Source: Candidatus Pelagibacter sp.
Lineage (GTDB): Bacteria > Pseudomonadota > Alphaproteobacteria > Pelagibacterales > Pelagibacteraceae
Direction of reading: 5' to 3'
DNA: 7,257 bases
NCBI GenBank assembly: GCA_013204495.1
Contig: JABMNQ010000127.1
Location: forward strand, 1-7,257
In this document: one piece after another, positions 1 through 5,325 of the stretch
Position numbering within the stretch: the stretch's first letter is position 1
Layout: each line of letters opens with the position of its first letter
The notes under the pieces: model-generated
The model's input: the letters and a program-made list of their open reading frames with translations, nothing else
Told to the model about the DNA's origin: nothing
The model's database searches: none
Translations under genes and position numbers: made by a program

Positions 1-378
1 ACTTTGTATTATTTTGCAGGAATTCATGGCTATTTAGTAGCTGGAACGGGAAATAAAGTAGAGGATTTTGGAGTTGGTTTTTACACAAAATATGGAGATG
101 GCGGAGTAGATATTTCTCCTATTGCTGATTGTAATAAGACCGAAGTATGGGAAATAGGAAAATCACTTAATATATTAAAAGAGATTGTTGAAGCAGCACC
201 AACAGATGGATTGTGGGATGATGGTAGAACTGATGAAGGGCAACTGGGTCTTAAATATGAAGAGTTAGAAGAGGCTATGAACAACGTTAACTCTACAAAT
301 AGAGAGAAATACGAAAAAATAAGAAAGATGAACTTGCATAAAATGGAACCAATTCCAGTCTGCAAGATTCCCAACTAA
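1..378 (+). CDS. nadE: NAD+ synthase, C-terminal part (partial, 5' end outside window)
   Basis: NAD+ synthase carries out the last step of NAD synthesis in the cytoplasm: deamido-NAD+ plus ATP and ammonia gives NAD+. The reading frame is open from base 1 (first codon ACT), so the gene starts upstream; the TTG at base 4 is only an internal leucine codon. About 125 residues are present. They carry the NadE C-terminal pattern VAGTGNKVED followed by FYTKYGDGGVD (about residues 13-37), then PIADCNKTEVW and the APTDGLWDDGRTDEGQLGL loop (about 66-84), which I know from ammonia-dependent NadE proteins. The tail HKMEPIPVCKIP is also a usual ending for this group. Whether an N-terminal glutaminase domain exists cannot be seen. 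Stop TAA at 376-378; a hairpin follows within 3 bases. The family call is firm; ammonia versus glutamine dependence is inferred. Confidence 0.93.
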   Translation, partial: TLYYFAGIHGYLVAGTGNKVEDFGVGFYTKYGDGGVDISPIADCNKTEVWEIGKSLNILKEIVEAAPTDGLWDDGRTDEGQLGLKYEELEEAMNNVNSTNREKYEKIRKMNLHKMEPIPVCKIPN

Positions 379-380
379 TC

Positions 381-402
381 TTATAGATTCACAAATCTAT
401 AA
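381..402 (+). terminator. Hairpin after nadE, possible weak terminator
   Basis: A perfect 9-bp inverted repeat (TTATAGATT at 381-389, AATCTATAA at 394-402) encloses the 4-base loop CACA, starting 2 bases after the nadE stop. It has only one G:C pair and is followed by TTAAAG, not a T-run, so it is not a classical intrinsic terminator. Its position at the end of nadE fits 3'-end formation or mRNA protection. Because the repeat is symmetrical and overlaps the -35 area of the candidate cysS promoter, it could instead be a protein-binding site. Confidence 0.4.
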
Positions 403-414
403 TTAAAGTATAAT
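388..414 (+). promoter_or_regulatory. Candidate sigma-70 promoter for cysS operon
   Basis: A perfect -10 hexamer TATAAT lies at 409-414. The best -35 match is TTCACA at 388-393 (5 of 6 to TTGACA), but with a short 15-bp spacer; GATTCA at 386-391 gives the ideal 17 bp with a poorer match. Transcription would start near base 421, about 3 bases before the cysS ATG, so the mRNA would be nearly leaderless. AT-rich DNA yields TATAAT by chance, so the support is mainly the position in the only sizeable intergenic gap. Confidence 0.45.
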
Positions 415-423
415 TCTAAGATA

Positions 424-1785
424 ATGAATAAGGATATTTATTTAACAAACAATCTAAGTAACAAAAAAGAAAAATTTGTTCCATTAGATAAAGAAAACAT
501 TGGCATGTATGTTTGTGGTCCAACTGTTTATGATAATCCTCACATTGGTAACGCAAGGCCTCTTGTTATTTTTGATATTTTATACAAGGTTTTAAAATCA
601 AAATATGGACAGGGTAAAATAAATTATGTGAGAAATATTACAGATGTTGATGATAAAATTATTAAATCAGCTAAAGAGAAAAATATTTCAATATCTGACT
701 TAACAAATAATATTATAAGTGAATTTAATGATGATTGTAATTATTTAAATTTAGATAACCCAAATCAACAACCAAAAGCTACAGACCATATTGATCTTAT
801 GATTGAAATGATCTCATCTTTAATTGAAAAAGGTTTTGCCTACGAGGCCAACAACCATGTCTATTTTGAAGTAAGTAAGTTTCCAGATTATGGAAAGTTA
901 TCAAATAAAAAATTAGAAGATTTAATTGCTGGATCTAGAATAGAAGTTTCAGAAAATAAAAAAAAATCAGAAGATTTTGTTTTATGGAAACCATCTATTG
1001 TGGAGGAATTTTTTTGGGATTCGCCATGGGGGAAAGGTAGACCAGGCTGGCATTTAGAATGTTCAGCAATGTCAAAAAAATATTTAGGTAATGTATTTGA
1101 TATCCATGGAGGTGGAATTGATTTGATTTTCCCGCACCACGAAAATGAAATTGCTCAATCAAGATGTGCAAATGATACTAAGGTTTTTGCTAATTACTGG
1201 ATCCATAACGCATTTATTACTATGTCTAATGAGAAAATGGCAAAATCAACTGGCAACATCTTAAAGATAAAAGATTTTAAAGCTAACATTGATGGTCAAG
1301 TTTTAAAATTTGCTCTAATGAGTGCGCATTATAAACAACCACTAGACTGGAATGAGAAGCTTTTAGATGATTGCAAAAATACCATTGATAAATGGTATGA
1401 AGTCTATTTACCTGCTAATGATAAAACAGTTTTAAATGAAGAAATTTTATCTCCGCTATATGATGATTTAAATACACCAGGTTACATAGCAAAGTTACAT
1501 CAACTTTATGATAAAGCTTTAAAAGGTACCAATGTAGATAAAAGTTTATTTGTTTCAGCTTGTAATTTCATAGGTATTTTAAACAAAACAAAAGAAGAGT
1601 GGCTAGAGCTTAAAAAGAAAAAATCAACAATTAGTGAATCTGATATTTTAAAACTAATTGATCTTCGAAATAAAGCGAGAGAAGACAAAGATTATACCCA
1701 AGCTGATTTAATTAGAAATGAACTCTTGGACAAAGGGGTTTTAATAGAAGACAAAGATGGTAAAACAATTTGGAAATTAAAATGA
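424..1785 (+). CDS. cysS: Cysteinyl-tRNA synthetase
   Basis: This class I aminoacyl-tRNA synthetase joins cysteine to tRNA-Cys using ATP, in the cytoplasm. The 453 residues are normal for the family (E. coli CysS has 461). The catalytic Rossmann domain begins with CGPTVYDNPHIGNARP: C31 is the first zinc ligand and HIGN (40-43) is the HIGH signature. The other expected zinc ligands are C213 in GWHLECSAMS, and H238 and E242 in FPHHENE. The second signature reads KMAKS (271-275) instead of KMSKS, a variant I recall from other alphaproteobacteria. A DALR-type helical region and the C-terminal anticodon-binding part (LRNKAREDKDYTQADLIR, about 414-431) complete it. The ATG at 424 is chosen because family homology starts right after it; no Shine-Dalgarno is visible (upstream TCTAAGATA). 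A run of nine A's at 958-966 encodes K179-K181. The stop TGA overlaps the cimA start as ATGA. Confidence 0.97.
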   Translation: MNKDIYLTNNLSNKKEKFVPLDKENIGMYVCGPTVYDNPHIGNARPLVIFDILYKVLKSKYGQGKINYVRNITDVDDKIIKSAKEKNISISDLTNNIISEFNDDCNYLNLDNPNQQPKATDHIDLMIEMISSLIEKGFAYEANNHVYFEVSKFPDYGKLSNKKLEDLIAGSRIEVSENKKKSEDFVLWKPSIVEEFFWDSPWGKGRPGWHLECSAMSKKYLGNVFDIHGGGIDLIFPHHENEIAQSRCANDTKVFANYWIHNAFITMSNEKMAKSTGNILKIKDFKANIDGQVLKFALMSAHYKQPLDWNEKLLDDCKNTIDKWYEVYLPANDKTVLNEEILSPLYDDLNTPGYIAKLHQLYDKALKGTNVDKSLFVSACNFIGILNKTKEEWLELKKKKSTISESDILKLIDLRNKAREDKDYTQADLIRNELLDKGVLIEDKDGKTIWKLK

Positions 1786-3383
1786 GTAAAGAACAACTTT
1801 TTATATTCGATACAACGTTAAGAGATGGTGCACAAACGCAAGGTGTAGACTTTTCTGTAGACGATAAAATGAAAATTGCTGCTGCCTTAGATAATTTGGG
1901 TGTTGATTATATAGAAGGAGGTTGGCCTGGAGCAAATCCTACAGATACTGAATTTTTTCAGAAAAAACATTCATTTAAAAATGCAAAACTAACATCATTT
2001 GGTATGACCAAAAGAACTGGTCGAAGTGCTGATAATGACCCAGGTCTATCAGCGCTATTAAATTCAAATACACCTGCAGTTTGTATTGTGGGTAAGACTT
2101 GGGATTTTCATGTTGATATAGCCCTTGGTATTTCTAATGAGGAAAACTTAGAAAATATAAGGGAGACTGCCAAACATTTTGTTAAAGAAAATAAAGAATT
2201 TATGTTTGATGCAGAGCATTTCTTTGATGGATACAAAGCTAATCCAAGTTATGCTTTATCTTGTCTTCATGTAGCATTTGATGAAGGAACTAGATGGATT
2301 GTTTTATGTGATACTAATGGAGGAACCTTACCCCATGAGATTACAAAAATAGTTGAAGAAGTTTCTAAAGTCATACCTGGAAAAAATTTAGGCATACATG
2401 CTCATAACGATACTGGTAATGCAGTGGCTAATTCTTTAGCAGCAGTTTGGGCTGGCGTTAGACAAGTGCAAGGAACGATCAATGGGTTAGGTGAAAGATG
2501 TGGCAATGCTAATTTAATGTCATTAATTCCAACCTTTTTTTTAAAAGATGATTTTTCTTCAAAATTTCAATTAAAAATTAAACCAGACAACATTAAAAAT
2601 TTAACTCAATGCTCAAGATTATTAGATGAAATATTAAATAGAAAACCTAATAAACATCTACCTTATGTTGGCGCTGCAGCATTTTCTCACAAAGGAGGGC
2701 TTCATGTGTCAGCTGTTCAAAAAGACCCAAGAACGTATGAACATATTAACCCAGAAGAGGTTGGAAATTCTCGAAATATTGTAGTGTCAGATCAATCAGG
2801 GAAATCCAATATAATTTCTAGATTAAAAACTATTGGTATTGAAATAGATGAAAATGATCCAAAAATTAAAAAACTTTTAGATGAAGTAAAAGATAGAGAA
2901 TTTATTGGTTATAGTTATGACGGAGCTGACGCATCTTTTGAATTATTAGCTAGAAGAATTATTAGTAAAATACCAAGATATATATTGATTAAAGAATATG
3001 ATGTTTCTGTTAAAAAGGATTCATCGGGAAAAATTATTTCATCTGCAAAAGCACTACTTGAAGTAGATGGTGAAAAAATAATGTGTACGGGTGAAGGAAA
3101 CGGCCCTGTTAATGCTTTGGATAATGCAATTAGGCAGAATGTGGAACGATTAAATAAATATTCTGAATATTTGAAAGACCTTAAATTGGTTGATTACAAA
3201 GTTAGAATTTTAAATACAGGGACTGAGGCGATCACTAGAGTTTCAATAGAGAGTACAGATTCAAATGGTAAGAATTGGTTCACAATTGGAGTATCTGCAA
3301 ATATAATTGATGCTTCATTTAAAGCCTTGGTAGATAGTTTAGATTATAAATTATTCAAAGATAATGCTCCTGCAAGTCTTTAA
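1782..3383 (+). CDS. cimA: (R)-citramalate synthase
   Basis: Citramalate synthase condenses acetyl-CoA with pyruvate to (R)-citramalate, the entry to threonine-independent isoleucine synthesis. The 533-residue protein has the LeuA/homocitrate synthase TIM-barrel: FDTTLRDGAQTQG (R14 and metal ligand D15), HAHNDTGNAVAN with metal ligands H206 and H208, and NGLGERCGNANL with N242. The segment NLGVDYIEGGWPGANPTD (about 38-55) resembles the CimA subfamily rather than classical 2-isopropylmalate synthase. Residues about 390-525 match the LeuA-type C-terminal regulatory domain, including GEGNGPVNALDNAIR (437-451) and a late GVSANIIDASFKAL stretch, so feedback control, probably by isoleucine, is expected. 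ATG at 1782 is preferred over an in-frame TTG at 1770: it forms a 4-base ATGA overlap with the cysS stop, and homology begins within a few residues. Substrate choice (pyruvate versus 2-oxoisovalerate) is inferred from subfamily resemblance. Confidence 0.9.
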   Translation: MSKEQLFIFDTTLRDGAQTQGVDFSVDDKMKIAAALDNLGVDYIEGGWPGANPTDTEFFQKKHSFKNAKLTSFGMTKRTGRSADNDPGLSALLNSNTPAVCIVGKTWDFHVDIALGISNEENLENIRETAKHFVKENKEFMFDAEHFFDGYKANPSYALSCLHVAFDEGTRWIVLCDTNGGTLPHEITKIVEEVSKVIPGKNLGIHAHNDTGNAVANSLAAVWAGVRQVQGTINGLGERCGNANLMSLIPTFFLKDDFSSKFQLKIKPDNIKNLTQCSRLLDEILNRKPNKHLPYVGAAAFSHKGGLHVSAVQKDPRTYEHINPEEVGNSRNIVVSDQSGKSNIISRLKTIGIEIDENDPKIKKLLDEVKDREFIGYSYDGADASFELLARRIISKIPRYILIKEYDVSVKKDSSGKIISSAKALLEVDGEKIMCTGEGNGPVNALDNAIRQNVERLNKYSEYLKDLKLVDYKVRILNTGTEAITRVSIESTDSNGKNWFTIGVSANIIDASFKALVDSLDYKLFKDNAPASL

Positions 3384-4108
3384 TGTCATTTAATAATATT
3401 TCATTTATTTTACATCAACCTCAATTATCTGAGAATATTGGTGCTTGCGCTAGAGCTATTAAAAACTTTAACTTTAAAAAGTTAATTATTGTTAAACCAA
3501 GACCAATTTTTCCAAATGATAAAATACTAGCAACCTCTGTTGGTGCAAAAGATTTAATTGTTAGTGCTAAAGTACACGAAACATTAGAATCTGCTGTTAA
3601 AAAAGTAGATTATATTATTGCAACCTCTGCAAGGTTTAGAAACAAAAATATTAAACACATCACATTAGAAGACTTAAAAAAAATTGATTTTAATAAAAAA
3701 GTTGCTTTTTTATTTGGTTCAGAGGCATCTGGGTTATCCAATAATGAGATTAGTTATGCAAATTACACCATGTACATTCCAACTAATCCTGATTTCAAAT
3801 CATTAAATTTGTCCCATAGTGTTATTATTATTGCCCACACAGTAGCTAATATTATTAATTTAAAGAGCTCTAAGTATTCGAAATCAAAAAAAGTAACTTT
3901 AGCTAGTAAAAAGGACATTCAAGCAATGACTAATTTATGTATCAAAAAATTAGAGGAAAAGAACTTTTTTAAACCCTTAGAGAAGAGGCCAATAATGCTT
4001 GAAAACTTAAGAAGTATTTTTTCTAAAATGGAGCTTTCCGTGAAGGAAATACGTATTTTATCTAGTGTATTTGCAAGTTTAGCGAAAAAAGGTTCATTGA
4101 CAAAATAA
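3383..4108 (+). CDS. trmJ: tRNA (cytidine/uridine-32-2'-O)-methyltransferase, SpoU/TrmH family
   Basis: This is a SPOUT-class, SAM-dependent RNA 2'-O-methyltransferase. By homology to TrmJ it should methylate the ribose of nucleotide 32 in the tRNA anticodon loop. The 241 residues show the three family motifs: motif 1 LSENIGACARAIKNF (15-29) with N18 and R24; motif 2 VAFLFGSEASGLSNNEI (107-123); and motif 3 IPTNPDFKSLNLSHSV (132-147). The trefoil-knot SAM site is formed by motifs 2 and 3. A charged C-terminal helical extension (about 175-235, with FFKPLEKRPIMLENLR) resembles that of alphaproteobacterial TrmJ proteins. Motif 2 has serine at 113 where E. coli TrmJ has arginine (GRE); this position varies in the family. 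The ATG shares one base with the cimA stop (TAATG) and no Shine-Dalgarno is seen, so translation is probably coupled. Target site 32 is inferred; a TrmL-like or other SpoU target is less likely. Confidence 0.9.
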   Translation: MSFNNISFILHQPQLSENIGACARAIKNFNFKKLIIVKPRPIFPNDKILATSVGAKDLIVSAKVHETLESAVKKVDYIIATSARFRNKNIKHITLEDLKKIDFNKKVAFLFGSEASGLSNNEISYANYTMYIPTNPDFKSLNLSHSVIIIAHTVANIINLKSSKYSKSKKVTLASKKDIQAMTNLCIKKLEEKNFFKPLEKRPIMLENLRSIFSKMELSVKEIRILSSVFASLAKKGSLTK

Positions 4109-4131
4109 TGAGTAAGTTTATAAACCCTCCT
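4097..4131 (+). promoter_or_regulatory. Candidate sigma-70 promoter for rpsD with C-rich discriminator
   Basis: A perfect -35 TTGACA (4097-4102) lies in the last codons of trmJ, followed by a 16-bp spacer and the -10 TATAAA (4119-4124, 5 of 6). The 7 bases after the -10 (CCCTCCT, 4125-4131) are strikingly C-rich in AT-rich DNA. A start near 4131-4132 would leave a 5- to 6-base leader before the rpsD ATG. G+C-rich discriminators are typical of ppGpp-controlled rRNA and ribosomal-protein promoters in studied proteobacteria; such control here is inference. Confidence 0.6.
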
Positions 4132-4140
4132 ATCAAATGA
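4108..4140 (+). other. 10-codon micro-ORF bridging trmJ and rpsD ([10 protein letters not shown])
   Basis: An ATG at 4108 overlaps the trmJ stop by one base (TAATG) and opens a 10-codon frame ending in TGA at 4138-4140, which overlaps the rpsD ATG as ATGA. It thus reproduces both overlap types seen elsewhere in this operon. It is not in frame with rpsD. It contains two consecutive proline codons (CCT CCT, 4126-4131), also an anti-Shine-Dalgarno-like CCTCCT. It could pass ribosomes from trmJ to rpsD on read-through mRNA, but a chance origin in AT-rich DNA is quite possible, and the overlapping promoter explains part of the same bases. Confidence 0.3.
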
Positions 4141-4754
4141 CAAAAAGAATAAGCGCTAAACACAAAATTGACAGAAGGTTAAAAATTAACCTATGGGGTA
4201 GACCTAAAAGTCCTTTTAATAAAAGAGATTATGGTCCTGGCCAGCACGGTCAAGGTAGAAAAGGTAAACCTTCGGATTACGGAATTCAGCTACAAGCTAA
4301 ACAAAAATTAAAAGGTTACTACGGTAACATTAATGAAAGACAATTCAGAAATATTTATAAAAAAGCTACCATGTTAAAAGGGGATACTAGCGAAAATTTA
4401 ATTGGTTTGCTTGAGAGAAGACTTGATTCAGTTGTTTACCGAGCAAGATTTTCAACAACAGTATTTTCAGCAAGACAACTTATCAACCATGGTCATGTAA
4501 GAGTTAATGGTAAAAAAGTTAATATTGCAAGTTATGTTGTTAAAGAAGAAGATGTAATTGAAATTAGAGATAAATCTAAACAGTTAGCTTTCATTGATAT
4601 TGCTTTAGCAAATAAAGAAAGAGAAACACCTGAATATATTCAATTAGACGAAAAGAATAAGAAAGTTACTTTTGTTAGAACGCCTAAGTTTAATGAAGTT
4701 CCTTATCCAGTTGTTATGGAACCTAATCTAGTAATTGAATATTACTCTAGATAA
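4137..4754 (+). CDS. rpsD: 30S ribosomal protein S4
   Basis: S4 is a primary 16S rRNA-binding protein that nucleates assembly of the 30S 5' domain and helps form the mRNA entry site. The 205 residues match the bacterial length. The N-terminal part ([13 protein letters not shown], then [14 protein letters not shown], about 10-38) is the alphaproteobacterial form without the zinc-binding cysteines found in some S4 proteins. The S4 RNA-binding domain follows at about 94-157 ([20 protein letters not shown], then [15 protein letters not shown]), and the ending [13 protein letters not shown] is canonical. The ATG at 4137 gives the conserved [10 protein letters not shown] start. No Shine-Dalgarno precedes it; the upstream bases are C-rich instead. 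The gene is downstream of trmJ in the same direction but probably has its own promoter. The gene next to it is convergent, with its stop only 7 bases beyond the TAA at 4752-4754. Confidence 0.98.
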   Translation: MTKRISAKHKIDRRLKINLWGRPKSPFNKRDYGPGQHGQGRKGKPSDYGIQLQAKQKLKGYYGNINERQFRNIYKKATMLKGDTSENLIGLLERRLDSVVYRARFSTTVFSARQLINHGHVRVNGKKVNIASYVVKEEDVIEIRDKSKQLAFIDIALANKERETPEYIQLDEKNKKVTFVRTPKFNEVPYPVVMEPNLVIEYYSR

Positions 4755-4761
4755 TAAATAT

Positions 4762-4806
4762 TTAATTTTTAAAATTAATTCCTTTATCCTCAAGAACTTT
4801 CTTGAG
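4762..4806. terminator. Inverted repeats at the convergent rpsD/grxD ends, weak terminator candidates
   Basis: Two inverted repeats sit at the 3' end of grxD, just past the rpsD stop. One is TTAATTTT/AAAATTAA (4762-4769 and 4771-4778), all A:T. The other is CTCAAGAA/TTCTTGAG (4789-4796 and 4799-4806), which as RNA would give a 7-bp stem with a 4-base loop. Neither is followed by a clean U-run in the needed direction. For rpsD mRNA they lie just beyond the stop and could act as 3' end structures; for grxD they lie inside the last 15 codons. Confidence 0.3.
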
Positions 4807-5094
4807 TTCACCGTTTTCGTACATTTCTTTAACGATGTCACAGCCACCAACAAATTCACCTTTGATATAAACTTGTGGAATAGTAGGCCAGTCACTAAAT
4901 TCTTTTATACCTTCTCTTAAAGATTGAGATTCAAGAACATTGACCCCTTTATAATTTACTTCTAAAATTTTTAACATGTTTGATATAGCCATAGAAAATC
5001 CACATTGAGGAGCATCAGGTGTTCCCTTCATAAATAAACATACTTCGTTTGTATCAATATGACTTTGAATTAAATTTTTTGTGTTATCATCCAT
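4762..5094 (-). CDS. grxD: Monothiol glutaredoxin (Grx4/GrxD type)
   Basis: Monothiol CGFS glutaredoxins bind a glutathione-ligated [2Fe-2S] cluster and deliver or sense iron-sulfur clusters in the cytoplasm, often as heterodimers with BolA. The 110 residues equal the usual single-domain length. Key elements are K23 in LFMKGTPDAPQ, the active-site CGFS at 31-34, WPTIPQVYIKGE (69-80) with the cis-proline P73, and GGCD (83-86); the last three contact glutathione. The ATG at 5092-5094 overlaps the bolA stop by one base (TAATG on the minus strand). Unlike its neighbours it has a fair Shine-Dalgarno, AAGGA at 5105-5101, about 7 bases before the start and inside the bolA 3' end. It is the last gene of the purL-bolA-grxD set and its 3' end nearly touches rpsD. 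Confidence 0.96.
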   Translation of the reverse strand: MDDNTKNLIQSHIDTNEVCLFMKGTPDAPQCGFSMAISNMLKILEVNYKGVNVLESQSLREGIKEFSDWPTIPQVYIKGEFVGGCDIVKEMYENGELKKVLEDKGINFKN

Positions 5095-5324
5095 TATTGT
5101 TCCTTTGTTTTAATTGCTAATGCGTGTAGTTCGTTACCCATTTTTCCTTTTAAAGAATTGTACACCATTTTATGTTGTTCAATTTTGTTTTTTCCAGAAA
5201 ATTCTTTTGATGTAACCGTTGCTGAATAATGGTTACCATCACCTGCTAAATCTTCAATTTCAACTATAGCGTCAGAAATAGATTCTTTAATTAGTGTTTC
5301 AATTTCTTTTAAGTCCATTGCCAT
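5094..5324 (-). CDS. bolA: BolA family protein
   Basis: BolA proteins form [2Fe-2S]-bridged complexes with monothiol glutaredoxins and function in iron-sulfur trafficking and iron signalling. The 76 residues show the family fold: an N-terminal helix (MDLKEIETLIKESI), a GDGNHYSATV strand-loop with H32 in the variable Cys/His loop, then EFSGKNKIEQHKMVYNSL (41-58) with the conserved H51, and ELHALAIKT with H67, the invariant cluster-ligand histidine. H32 and H67 make this an H-type BolA. The start at 5324 lies one base after the purL stop (TAA-A-ATG); a second ATG two codons in (5318) would give a 74-residue protein and cannot be excluded, as neither has a Shine-Dalgarno. The grxD neighbour directly downstream strongly supports the call as partner protein. 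Confidence 0.95.
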   Translation of the reverse strand: MAMDLKEIETLIKESISDAIVEIEDLAGDGNHYSATVTSKEFSGKNKIEQHKMVYNSLKGKMGNELHALAIKTKEQ

Positions 5325-5325
5325 T

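Noticed and set aside
4..6. TTG at base 4 as the nadE start
   Set aside because: The fragment begins in the middle of the NAD synthase domain; the frame is open from base 1 and the N-terminal ATP-binding half must lie upstream.
81..374. 97-codon minus-strand frame inside nadE
   Set aside because: It is antisense to a clearly conserved gene and its serine/phenylalanine-rich product resembles no family; a composition shadow.
1770..1781. TTG at 1770 as the cimA start, adding four residues
   Set aside because: The ATG at 1782 forms a standard ATGA overlap with the cysS stop and lies right before the conserved N-terminal block; no ribosome binding site favours the TTG.
3919..4143. 74-codon minus-strand frame across the trmJ end and rpsD start
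   Set aside because: Antisense shadow of TrmJ's lysine-rich C-terminus, with no start signal or recognisable domain.
4168..4173. Second TTGACA, inside the rpsD coding region
   Set aside because: No acceptable -10 hexamer lies 15-19 bases downstream, so it is taken as a chance match.
4735..4920. 61-codon plus-strand frame opposite grxD
   Set aside because: It overlaps the rpsD end and lies antisense to conserved glutaredoxin codons; the product is a low-complexity Phe/Asn-rich sequence.
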